Positions 1-6,228 of a stretch of DNA of 7,016 bases are shown here, one piece after another; positions within the stretch are counted from its first letter, which is position 1, and each line of letters opens with the position of its first letter. This DNA comes from Planctomycetaceae bacterium (GTDB taxonomy: Bacteria; Planctomycetota; Planctomycetia; Planctomycetales; Planctomycetaceae): positions 2,293 to 9,308 of the forward strand of contig JAESQE010000167.1 in assembly GCA_016765335.1 (NCBI GenBank), in the 5' to 3' direction. The notes beneath the pieces are model-generated. The model did not search any database. It had not been told where the DNA came from and saw nothing but the letters and a program-made list of their open reading frames with translations. The translations under genes were made by a program, and so were the position numbers.

Positions 1-534
1 CTTGGCAATTCCGGTCAGCACCACAACCCCCACATTCAAATTGACCGTGCGCGAGGCAATTTTAGGATACGTATCTGTGGTCATTGTCGCCCGAGTTGCA
101 TCCTCTAACTGCTGCGGCTCGTTTCCAAGAGATTTCACAAGTTGTAGGATGCCCTCTCGAATTATTGGCATCGGCAGTTCATGCCCGATGATCCCTGTAG
201 AACAAACCAAAACTGCTTCCGGTGGAACGCCAATTTCTTTAGCTACCAGGGAGGTCATTTCTTTTGCGTCTGCCAGACCTTGCTCGCCGGTGCAAGCATT
301 CGCATTTCCGGAATTGATGATCACTGCTCGTGTCGAATCCCCTGGAACTCGCTGCTTACTGATTTGAACCGGTGCTCCGCAAGCTTTGTTTGTTGTGAAG
401 ACCCCAGCACTGGCACACTCTTTTTCGCTGACCAGCAACATCATATCTTTGAGTTGAGGATCTGACTTGATGCCACACGAGATGCCGGCAAACTGAAAGC
501 CAGCCGGAATTTGATAATCTGAAGGTTTGCTCAT
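1..534 (-). CDS. argJ: ArgJ, bifunctional glutamate N-acetyltransferase / amino-acid N-acetyltransferase, N-terminal part (partial)
   Basis: ArgJ moves the acetyl group from N-acetylornithine to glutamate, recycling it in arginine biosynthesis; some members also make N-acetylglutamate from acetyl-CoA. I translated the minus strand from the ATG at 534-532 and it stays open to the left edge (178 residues). Family motifs seen are NSGNANACTG (residues 74-83), STGIIG followed by the LPM segment (112-122) and TMTTDTYPK (150-158). Family proteins are about 400 residues and self-cleave at a conserved Thr in an ATML-type motif. The visible part stops at GIAK, where the family's KGxGMI segment normally follows, so the cleavage site lies just outside the window. 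The start gives the family-typical N-terminus, but the only Shine-Dalgarno candidate upstream is a weak GGGTG. The gene is divergent from the prenyl synthase. It is cut by the window edge; I see no damage. Confidence 0.95.
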   Translation of the reverse strand, partial: MSKPSDYQIPAGFQFAGISCGIKSDPQLKDMMLLVSEKECASAGVFTTNKACGAPVQISKQRVPGDSTRAVIINSGNANACTGEQGLADAKEMTSLVAKEIGVPPEAVLVCSTGIIGHELPMPIIREGILQLVKSLGNEPQQLEDATRATMTTDTYPKIASRTVNLNVGVVVLTGIAK

Positions 535-572
535 TGATGTCACCCAAAGAAGAAGTTGTTATGATTGTTTTA

Positions 573-697
573 GGAGCCTCTATTAATTCAAAGACATTGC
601 GAGCGGAGGGTAGACATTCTTGTCTGCCTTGAACTAAGGCAGACTCAAACGAAACAGACAGGAATGTCTGTGCTCCCTTTGAATCAATAGAGGTTCC
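573..697. repeat. 125-bp MITE-like element with 21-bp terminal inverted repeats (copy 1)
   Basis: The ends 573-593 and 677-697 are reverse complements over 21 bp with two mismatches (GGAGCCTCTATTAATTCAAAG-type). The interior holds a hairpin with a perfect 9-bp stem (GTCTGCCTT at 622-630, AAGGCAGAC at 636-644, loop GAACT) and a second one, CAGACA (655-660) with TGTCTG (665-670). AGACATTCTTGTC at 612-624 is also a near reverse complement of 657-669. The element fills much of the argJ/prenyl-synthase divergent gap, and its end sequence recurs at 1664-1779. There is no room for a transposase, so if mobile it would be non-autonomous. Mobility is inferred from structure only. Confidence 0.7.
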
Positions 698-763
698 TTT
701 TGTCGAGAGGCTGAAATTTCTAACGCCCATCACTCATTATCTAACGTCTACTATAATCAGTTT

Positions 764-775
764 GAGGCTTCTGTG
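764..775 (+). promoter_or_regulatory. Shine-Dalgarno GAGG and GTG start of the prenyl synthase gene
   Basis: GAGG at 764-767 lies 5 nt before the GTG at 773-775. That GTG begins a frame whose first residues (HPFPFDVDQLR) suit a family N-terminus. A TATAAT at 752-757 is close by, but I find no convincing -35 box at the right distance, so I do not call a promoter. Confidence 0.5.
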
Positions 776-1657
776 CATCCATTCCCGTTTGATGTCGATC
801 AATTACGTTCAACTGTTGAGACTGCACTGGAAAGCGCGACGCAGCTTTCCAATGACTGCCCGGATCGATTGCGTGATGCGATCCGCTACAGTTTATTGGC
901 TGGTGGAAAACGATTACGCCCGATTCTCACCATTCTCTCCTGCCAAATTTGCGGCGGCTCAGTAGAACAAGCGTTGCCAGCTGCGTGTGCTATGGAAATG
1001 ATTCATACTTATTCACTCATCCACGACGATTTACCTGCGATGGATGATGACGATTTACGCCGTGGGCAGGCGACAAATCATATCCAGTTCGATGAAGCAA
1101 CCGCCATTTTAGCAGGTGACGCCTTACTCACTTTGGCTTTTGAGGTTCTTTCGACCCAAATCGAAAACCCCGTGCTTGCCAGCAAGACAGTATTAGAACT
1201 CGCCCAAGCTGCCGGGGCCAACGGCATGGTCGGTGGACAACAGTCCGATTTGAATGCAGAATCGCAAACTAACCTGAATATTGATGATTTGATCAGTATC
1301 CATCGATTAAAAACAGGTAAACTAATCACCTGTGCAGTCAGAATGGGAGCAATTCTTGCCCAGGCCTCCCCTGAACAGCTTGACGCTATGACGAAATACG
1401 GCAATGCTGTAGGGTTAGCGTTCCAAATTGCCGACGATTTGCTCGACGAAACTGGAACCGTGGAAAAAATGGGAAAAGGTGTACAGAAAGATCAATCTCA
1501 TCATAAACTGACATACCCTGCGTTGTTGGGGCTGGACGAAAGCAAAGCCCAGGCACACAATCTAGTAGATTCAGCAATTTCCGCTTTGTCGATATTTAAT
1601 GAGCAGTCCAAATCGTTGGAAGCTCTGGCCAGATATTCGATCGAGCGAGATCAATAA
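773..1657 (+). CDS. ispA: Short-chain polyprenyl diphosphate synthase, probably farnesyl diphosphate synthase (IspA-like)
   Basis: This trans-prenyltransferase condenses dimethylallyl/geranyl diphosphate with isopentenyl diphosphate in the cytosol. The 294-residue length is close to E. coli IspA. Motifs in order: GGKRLRP (44-50, diphosphate binding), the first Asp-rich motif DDLPAMDDDDLRRG (85-98) with the bacterial DDxxxxD spacing, GMVGGQ (151-156), KTG (180-182), and the second Asp-rich motif DDLLDETG (221-228) followed by KDQSHHKLTYPALLG. Tyr80, five residues before the first motif, is a bulky residue typical of type II FPP synthases, so a C15 product is the likelier guess; C20 cannot be excluded. 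Start is GTG with GAGG 5 nt upstream. The stop TAA is followed by a second TAA. It lies about 150 bp upstream of dxs on the same strand, a common isoprenoid pairing, but an inverted-repeat element separates them. Confidence 0.93.
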   Translation: MHPFPFDVDQLRSTVETALESATQLSNDCPDRLRDAIRYSLLAGGKRLRPILTILSCQICGGSVEQALPAACAMEMIHTYSLIHDDLPAMDDDDLRRGQATNHIQFDEATAILAGDALLTLAFEVLSTQIENPVLASKTVLELAQAAGANGMVGGQQSDLNAESQTNLNIDDLISIHRLKTGKLITCAVRMGAILAQASPEQLDAMTKYGNAVGLAFQIADDLLDETGTVEKMGKGVQKDQSHHKLTYPALLGLDESKAQAHNLVDSAISALSIFNEQSKSLEALARYSIERDQ

Positions 1658-1663
1658 TAAAGA

Positions 1664-1779
1664 GAACCTCTATTAATTGGTTCTCCCCCTTACGAAGGGG
1701 GGAGTGAGAGGGGGTTTTGAACTGTTTTTTATAACCAAACTGTACTCGAGAACCTCTGGGATTCAATTAATAGAGGTTC
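1664..1779. repeat. 116-bp MITE-like element with perfect 16-bp terminal inverted repeats (copy 2)
   Basis: GAACCTCTATTAATTG at 1664-1679 is the exact reverse complement of 1764-1779. The end sequence matches that of the element at 573-697, but the interior is unrelated. It holds a CCCCCTT-ACG-AAGGGGG hairpin (about 1684-1700), whose 37-bp surroundings recur inverted at 6229-6264, and a partial internal copy of the end, GAGAACCTCT, at 1748-1757. A direct repeat TAAAGAG lies at 1658-1664 and again at 1782-1788, a possible target-site duplication offset by about 2 nt from the right end. Removing the element would leave ispA and dxs about 30 bp apart, as in a tight operon. Confidence 0.7.
1680..1716 (+). 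repeat. 37-bp C/G-tract hairpin repeat, copy A
   Basis: A pyrimidine-rich then purine-rich hairpin (CCCCCTT, loop ACG, AAGGGGG) followed by GAGAGGGGG. It matches the reverse complement of 6229-6264 apart from one extra G and one substitution. The downstream T run (1725-1730) comes after a spacer, so the hairpin is not a convincing terminator for ispA. Confidence 0.75.
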
Positions 1780-1810
1780 CCTAAAGAGTGACAACAAGAG
1801 AGAACCTGTG

Positions 1811-3724
1811 ATGGAATACGAATTACTCCCTTTAATTTCTTCGCCGAAAGAATTGAAGACTCTTTCAGATAGCCAGCTGACAAAACTGGCTGCTGAAATC
1901 CGAGAAGCTCTGTGCGAAATCGTGGAAACCCGCCCTGCTCACTTTGCAAGCAACCTCGGCGTTGTTGAACTTTGCTTAGCTTTGCATCAAACATTTGACT
2001 TCGAAAAAGATCGACTCATCTGGGATACCGGGCATCAAATTTATCCCCACAAATTAATCACCGGTCGCTTCCCGCAATTTCGCACCATTCGCCAAAAAGG
2101 CGGTTTGATGGGTTTCCCGAATCCAAATGAAAGCGATTACGACCTCTTCATGACCGGGCACGCCGGGGCGAGTGTTTCAACTGCTTTAGGATTGCAAACA
2201 GCTGACGATTTACTGTTTGATGACGGACGCAAATCCGTTGCAGTGATCGGCGATGGAGCACTGCCTTCCGGGATCGTCTTCGAAGCGATGAACAACGCGG
2301 TCGGATTGAATAAAGATATCCTCGTCATTCTTAATGACAATCAGATGGGAATTTGCCCTCGTGTGGGCGGGTTAGGGCAATACCTCGACAAAGCTCGGGT
2401 GGCTCCCTTTTACAACGGATTGAAACGAGACATTTCCTGGGTACTGAACAAAGTGCCGATGGTGGGCGGACAAATTGAAAGCGCTCTTTCGAATGTGAAA
2501 GATTCTCTCAAAACGCTGCTGCATGGCGGAATGTTATTTGAAGAAATGGGCTTCCGTTATATCGGCCCTATCGATGGGCACGATTTGCCAGCCATGAAAA
2601 AACACCTGGCGATGGTCAAAGATATCAAAGGGCCAACGCTGCTGCACGTATTTACTGAAAAAGGAAAAGGCTTCAAACCAGCCATTGAAGATCCCGTCAC
2701 GTTCCATTCGCCATCCCCGTTTGAACGAACAGAAAACGGCGAAGTCATTCTCCCGAAAAAAAGTAGCTCCGCTGCATACACCGATATCGCAAGCAACGCC
2801 ATTTACAAGCAGATGCAAAACGATTCCCGGGTTGTCATCATGACAGCTGCGATGTGCGCAGGGAACAAGCTCGGAAAAATCCGCGAAGATTTCCCGACAC
2901 GCTTTTTTGATACAGGCATCTGCGAATCGCATGCGGTTGCCTTTGCAGCCGGGATGGCCAAATCGGGCATGAAGCCCATCGTCGACATCTATAGCACATT
3001 CTTACAACGCTCTTTCGATCAAATATTCCAGGAAGTCGCCCTTCAGAATTTGCCTGTCATCTTCTGCATAGACCGAGCCGGTCTGTGTGGTCCCGATGGT
3101 CCGACACATCATGGCGTGTTCGACAACTCGTACATGCGCGTCTTCCCGAACATTACCATCATGGCCCCAGGAGATGCAGCTGACCTGGAAGCGATGATTC
3201 CCTTCACCATCAAGCACGATGGCCCGATCTCAATTCGCTACCCAAAAACCTCAGCCGAAACCGTTCACCGCGAAGCTGAAGTCGCACCGATTGAACTCGG
3301 CAAAAGTGAAGTGCTTCAATGGGGAACCGATGGCATGTTCGTCGTCTTTGGAGCACTCCTACCCGAGTGCCAAAAAGCGGTTGAAAAACTGCAAAAAGAT
3401 GGCTTGGATGTCGGCCTGATCAACGCTCGATTCCTGCGACCTCTCGATACCGAAGTCATCCTCAAAGCGGTCAAAGAATGCGGCTTTGTCGTCACCGTCG
3501 AAGAAAACACGCTGTGCGGCGGTTTCGGTTCCGTAGTCCTGGAAGCTGCCAATGAAGCAGGCTTACCAACCAACCACATCAAAAGACTCGGCATCCCCGA
3601 CAAGTTCATCGAACACGGCGACCGTAAAGAACTCCTTGCCGACCTGGGCCTCGACCCCGTCAGCCTAATCCAAACCGCAAGAACCCTGGCCAACAAACAA
3701 AGCGACGCCATAAACGCCGGATAA
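1811..3724 (+). CDS. dxs: 1-deoxy-D-xylulose-5-phosphate synthase (DXS)
   Basis: DXS joins pyruvate and glyceraldehyde 3-phosphate with loss of CO2, using thiamine diphosphate and Mg2+, as the first step of the cytosolic MEP pathway. The protein is 637 residues, near the family's roughly 620. Seen in order: HFASNLG (44-50, conserved His), IWDTGHQIYPHKLITGR (70-86), GHAGAS (117-122, second active-site His), the ThDP/Mg motif GDGALPSG ending in NDN (147-177), then the pyrimidine domain with GICESHAVAFAAGMA (catalytic Glu at 372), IYSTFLQRSFDQ (393-404), DRAGLCGPDGPTHHG (421-435) and IRYPK (475-479). The C-terminal transketolase domain ends with RLGIPDKFIEHG. I prefer the ATG at 1811 over the in-frame GTG at 1808, since AAGAGAG lies about 8 nt upstream. 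HFASNLG and GHAGAS differ from the usual HFGGNLG and GHSSTS, but all key His, Glu, Asp and Arg residues are present. Confidence 0.95.
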   Translation: MEYELLPLISSPKELKTLSDSQLTKLAAEIREALCEIVETRPAHFASNLGVVELCLALHQTFDFEKDRLIWDTGHQIYPHKLITGRFPQFRTIRQKGGLMGFPNPNESDYDLFMTGHAGASVSTALGLQTADDLLFDDGRKSVAVIGDGALPSGIVFEAMNNAVGLNKDILVILNDNQMGICPRVGGLGQYLDKARVAPFYNGLKRDISWVLNKVPMVGGQIESALSNVKDSLKTLLHGGMLFEEMGFRYIGPIDGHDLPAMKKHLAMVKDIKGPTLLHVFTEKGKGFKPAIEDPVTFHSPSPFERTENGEVILPKKSSSAAYTDIASNAIYKQMQNDSRVVIMTAAMCAGNKLGKIREDFPTRFFDTGICESHAVAFAAGMAKSGMKPIVDIYSTFLQRSFDQIFQEVALQNLPVIFCIDRAGLCGPDGPTHHGVFDNSYMRVFPNITIMAPGDAADLEAMIPFTIKHDGPISIRYPKTSAETVHREAEVAPIELGKSEVLQWGTDGMFVVFGALLPECQKAVEKLQKDGLDVGLINARFLRPLDTEVILKAVKECGFVVTVEENTLCGGFGSVVLEAANEAGLPTNHIKRLGIPDKFIEHGDRKELLADLGLDPVSLIQTARTLANKQSDAINAG

Positions 3725-3735
3725 AATGGCGAGCC

Positions 3736-3751
3736 GTGCCAGTCATGGCAC
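3736..3751. repeat. Perfect 6-bp-stem palindrome downstream of dxs
   Basis: GTGCCA, loop GTCA, TGGCAC, within CCGTGCCAGTCATGGCACCGG. It lies 11 bp after the dxs stop with no T run after it, so it looks more like a dispersed REP-type palindrome than an intrinsic terminator. It marks the left boundary of the ATPase module. Confidence 0.5.
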
Positions 3752-3806
3752 CGGTAAACTTCAATCAGAAAACCAATAAGGAATTCATCAAAGAAACGAC
3801 CTGACC

Positions 3807-4856
3807 ATGCTACAAAGACTCTATGTCCACAATTTCAGGTGTCTCGAAAACTTTGAACTAAACCTCAAAGATCTTCCCTCCTCGTTGCTGATTGGAAAAA
3901 ACGGCTCAGGCAAATCGACAGTTGGAAATGTACTTGAAATTTTCCAAAAAATTGGGCGCGGGACAAACAGGGTTTCAGAGCTTGTTCAACGAAAAGACTT
4001 CGCACAGGGTAGAACAGAGACTCCTATTCGATTTGAGCTTGAAGTATTACTCGATGGAAAATTATTCAAATATGTTCTCGCATTGGAAATACCAGAAGAC
4101 TTCAAAGAAGCTCGCATACTTAAAGAGGAAGCAATTGTAGACGGAGAGTCTATTTTCATCAGAGAAAATAGTGAGCTAAGCTACCTACACGTAGATGTTT
4201 ATGAAAACGCTGAAGAAAGAACACTCAATGTTGATTGGAATCTTGCTTCTCTGCCAATTATTTCTTTCCTTCCGCTGCTACCATTAAGGGACTGGCTAGA
4301 TCAAATGATCATCCTGGCCCCTATACCTTGCTTAATGAATGGAGAGTCTCAAGGAGGAACTCTCAGCCCAGAACGAGATGGCTCGAACTTTGGCGATTGG
4401 TTTCTGGAAGTGCTAACCCAATTCCCCAGGGCCTACACATACATTGACGATTACCTCAAACTGATCATGCCTGACATTGAGGAATTTCAAAACAACCCTA
4501 CAGGAAAAGATACCAAAGAACTGATTGTGAAATTTCAAAGGGAAAAAGATAACCTTAATGTCTCATTCGAGGACTTATCAGATGGGGAAAAATGTTTTTT
4601 TCTGTGCGCTTTGATCATAGCTGCTAATAAATCGTATGGACCACTTTTTTGCTTTTGGGACGAACCTGATAACTATCTGGGGCTGTCAGAAGTGGGACAT
4701 TTTATCGTTGCCCTGCGTCGTGCTTTTAGCACCGAGAATGGCGGACAATTTACTGCGACCTCTCACAACCCAGAAGCCATTCGAAAGTTCTCCGTGATAA
4801 TACTCATCTCATTTATCGAGAAAGTCACCTGGAACCAGCACGAATCAAATTGCTAA
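3807..4856 (+). CDS. RecF/SMC-like ABC ATPase (AAA family), C-terminus frameshifted
   Basis: An ATPase with the ABC/SMC head layout. Visible motifs: an N-terminal strand and FRCLENFEL typical of RecF/OLD-type heads (9-18), Walker A GKNGSGKST (30-38), an Asp/Glu-rich middle of unknown fold, ABC signature LSDGEK (257-262), Walker B LFCFWDEPDN (280-289; D285, E286) and a switch His in TATSHNPEA (H320). No membrane segment or long coiled coil is seen. The frame ends at 4856 after an off-frame tail of 20 residues (330-349). The expected C-terminus continues one frame back to 4915, so a base is probably missing near 4794. All catalytic motifs precede the break; about 39 native residues are lost. 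There is no strong Shine-Dalgarno (AAGGAA lies 23 nt upstream). The next gene begins at the lost stop codon, so the pair is probably one functional unit. The biological role is not established; a defence function is inferred from architecture. Confidence 0.85.
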   Translation: MLQRLYVHNFRCLENFELNLKDLPSSLLIGKNGSGKSTVGNVLEIFQKIGRGTNRVSELVQRKDFAQGRTETPIRFELEVLLDGKLFKYVLALEIPEDFKEARILKEEAIVDGESIFIRENSELSYLHVDVYENAEERTLNVDWNLASLPIISFLPLLPLRDWLDQMIILAPIPCLMNGESQGGTLSPERDGSNFGDWFLEVLTQFPRAYTYIDDYLKLIMPDIEEFQNNPTGKDTKELIVKFQREKDNLNVSFEDLSDGEKCFFLCALIIAANKSYGPLFCFWDEPDNYLGLSEVGHFIVALRRAFSTENGGQFTATSHNPEAIRKFSVIILISFIEKVTWNQHESNC

Positions 4857-4915
4857 GCGAAATGTCTCTTGAAGGAGATCTGATCACCTCCTTAATCCTA
4901 GGCGATCTTGAATAA
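4796..4915 (+). pseudogene. Displaced C-terminal coding segment of the ATPase (-1 frame remnant)
   Basis: Reading from GAT at 4796 gives DNTHLIYRESHLEPARIKLL and then SEMSLEGDLITSLILGDLE, ending at TAA 4913-4915. This continues AIRKFS smoothly, as in related ATPases where the switch His is followed by an FSDxNT-type segment and a HLEP-type strand. Restoring one base between the TCC at 4791 and the GAT at 4796 would give a protein of about 369 residues. The restored stop overlaps the next gene's ATG by one base. The reading is my own translation; a sequencing error would explain it equally well. Confidence 0.8.
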
Positions 4916-5424
4916 TGAGTGCAGATAAATTCAAAAATCGCCTGATCATCATCCCGGAAGATGACGCCAATCGTCAAATCGCAAACGGTTTTGAAAACGC
5001 ATTGACACAGAAAAAGTCCAAAGCAATTCAGGTCCTCCCCATTGCAAGAGGTTGGAAAAAGGTGCTCGACACGTTTCATAAAGAACATATTTCCAACATG
5101 CGTAAATACCCCAAACGGAATGTCCTCTTACTGATTGACTTTGATGTCAAAGAAGGTGGGGCTGGCCACGACCACAGACTTGATTATATGAAGGAATCTA
5201 TCCCTGCTGACCTCAAAAACAGGGTATTTGTCCTTGGCTCACTTTCAAACCCAGAAGACCTGAAAAAAGCGAACAACAGCCCCAATACATTTGAAGACAT
5301 CGGAAAAGCTCTCGCGCAAGATTGTTTCGACGGAACGAATCTAATATGGGGGCATGATCTCCTCGATCATAATCAAGATGATTTAAAACTCATGAAAAAA
5401 TCAGTCAAGCCTTTTTTGTTCTGA
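4915..5424 (+). CDS. TOPRIM-like protein paired with the ATPase (function unknown)
   Basis: A 169-residue, soluble-looking protein with no signal peptide or membrane segment. An N-terminal strand runs straight into PEDDANRQIANGF (14-26; E15, D16, D17), and a hydrophobic strand RNVLLLIDFD (68-77) gives D75-x-D77. A third strand RVFVLGS (103-109) is followed by NPEDLKK. The order strand-Glu, then strand-DxD, resembles the TOPRIM metal-binding fold of OLD and Gabija GajA nucleases, but I infer this from pattern only and the fold is unproven. The C-terminus ends in KPFLF. The start ATG (4915-4917) overlaps the restored TAA of the ATPase gene as TAATG, and no Shine-Dalgarno lies at normal distance (GAAGGAG is about 38 nt upstream). 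Translation is therefore probably coupled to the ATPase and may be weakened by the frameshift, which moves termination to 4856. An alternative is a non-catalytic accessory protein. Confidence 0.75.
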   Translation: MSADKFKNRLIIIPEDDANRQIANGFENALTQKKSKAIQVLPIARGWKKVLDTFHKEHISNMRKYPKRNVLLLIDFDVKEGGAGHDHRLDYMKESIPADLKNRVFVLGSLSNPEDLKKANNSPNTFEDIGKALAQDCFDGTNLIWGHDLLDHNQDDLKLMKKSVKPFLF

Positions 5425-5469
5425 AAAATAATTAACGCAGGCTTGCATGCTGCATTCTCAACTGAGTTT

Positions 5470-5496
5470 GTTGGGATACGCTTCGCTATCACCAAC
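5470..5496. repeat. Imperfect hairpin repeat upstream of the secreted-protein gene
   Basis: GTTGGGATA at 5470-5478 pairs imperfectly with TATCACCAAC at 5487-5496 around CGCTTCGC. From memory, this palindrome type recurs between genes in planctomycete genomes; I could not check that here. It marks the right boundary of the ATPase module. The rest of the gap 5425-5519 shows nothing else I can support. Confidence 0.45.
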
Positions 5497-5519
5497 CTAC
5501 TCGCTTCAGGATAATCCCA

Positions 5520-6212
5520 ATGAGTAAACTCACCGCCGGAATAATGACCGCTTTACTGATGGCGTCGCCGATTTTATTGTGTGCTGAGGAGCCGGGGGTG
5601 GTTGAGTTTCGGGAGGGGTTTGATTCTTCTTTTGATGCAACGCGGTTTACTACGCCGATTCCGAATAAGAATACTGAAGTGCGTGATGGGGTGCTTTGGA
5701 CCGGTGGGCAGAGCGGGCGGAAATATCCGCCGATGGTTTATCTTCCGGTGCAAGGAAATGAGATGACGATTTCGTTTCGTTATCGGCATCTTGGCCCAGG
5801 CGGTTGGATCTGGTTTTTTGTTGATGGAGACGATCGATTCGGAAGTGTTGATCATATGCTGCGAGTAAAGCTGCTGCGTCAAGGGGTGCAACTTCAAGTC
5901 GATTCTCATTCACTGGATGCGAATCATCCGCTGCGGCAAAACAAACGCCCCGCAGATCCGGTCAGCAAAGCTTATCGTCTCAACGAAATCTTTCCGCTGG
6001 AAAAGATTGATCTCAGTAGCAACGACTGGCATGAGGTCAAACTTAGCTTTCAGGCAGAGGTCGTGACCATCAGCATCGATGAAAAAACCTGGACCAAAAC
6101 CTTGAAACGCCCAGCGTTCAATGCAGCCAAACGAAAATTACTTTGGATGCAAAACGGCGGAGAAAAAGGCATTGAGATCGATGATATTTTGATTCTTCCT
6201 AATCAGAAGTAA
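5520..6212 (+). CDS. Secreted protein of unknown function, concanavalin/DUF1080-like beta-sandwich
   Basis: A 230-residue protein with a clear Sec signal peptide: MSK, a hydrophobic stretch LTAGIMTALLMASPILL and a probable cleavage after Ala22 (LLCA before EEP). Cys21 lacks a proper lipobox (residue -1 is Leu), so I do not call a lipoprotein. The mature part is rich in alternating strands, with FREGFDSSF near the start (30-38), MTISFRYR (83-90), GGWIWFFVDGDDRFG and NDWHEVKLSFQAEVVTISID later. This looks like the jelly-roll fold of the 3-keto-disaccharide hydrolase (DUF1080) and LamG families, common in planctomycete secreted proteins. No catalytic residues are recognised; a glycan-binding or glycan-processing role in the periplasm or outside the cell is inference. 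ATG start with AGGA 8 nt upstream (5508-5511). It is apparently monocistronic and converges on the oxidoreductase gene. Confidence 0.8.
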   Translation: MSKLTAGIMTALLMASPILLCAEEPGVVEFREGFDSSFDATRFTTPIPNKNTEVRDGVLWTGGQSGRKYPPMVYLPVQGNEMTISFRYRHLGPGGWIWFFVDGDDRFGSVDHMLRVKLLRQGVQLQVDSHSLDANHPLRQNKRPADPVSKAYRLNEIFPLEKIDLSSNDWHEVKLSFQAEVVTISIDEKTWTKTLKRPAFNAAKRKLLWMQNGGEKGIEIDDILILPNQK

Positions 6213-6228
6213 CTGGAAAACAGCACAC

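Noticed and set aside
2..367. Plus-strand open frame of 121 codons
   Set aside because: It lies antisense to the well-supported ArgJ frame and has no recognisable motifs.
573..697. CRISPR-like array in the 535-772 gap
   Set aside because: The repeats are inverted rather than direct, with no regular spacer units.
356..733. 125-codon minus-strand open frame across the start of argJ and the first repeat element
   Set aside because: It overlaps argJ in another frame, and its upstream half is a translation of the palindromic repeat. No family resemblance.
752..757. TATAAT as the -10 box of the prenyl synthase promoter
   Set aside because: No credible -35 box at 16-18 bp, and the implied transcript start would fall in the Shine-Dalgarno sequence.
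1684..1730. Rho-independent terminator after ispA
   Set aside because: The hairpin is strong, but the T run is separated from it by more than 20 bp; it is better explained as a dispersed repeat.
2534..2932. Minus-strand open frame of 132 codons inside dxs
   Set aside because: Shadow of dxs, whose own frame carries all family motifs.
4785..4800. Programmed -1 ribosomal frameshift in the ATPase gene
   Set aside because: No X XXY YYZ slippery heptamer or obvious downstream stimulatory hairpin is visible; a simple base deletion fits better.
5565..5590. Lipoprotein signal at Cys21 of the secreted protein
   Set aside because: The residue before Cys is Leu, which does not fit a lipobox; ordinary cleavage after Ala22 fits better.
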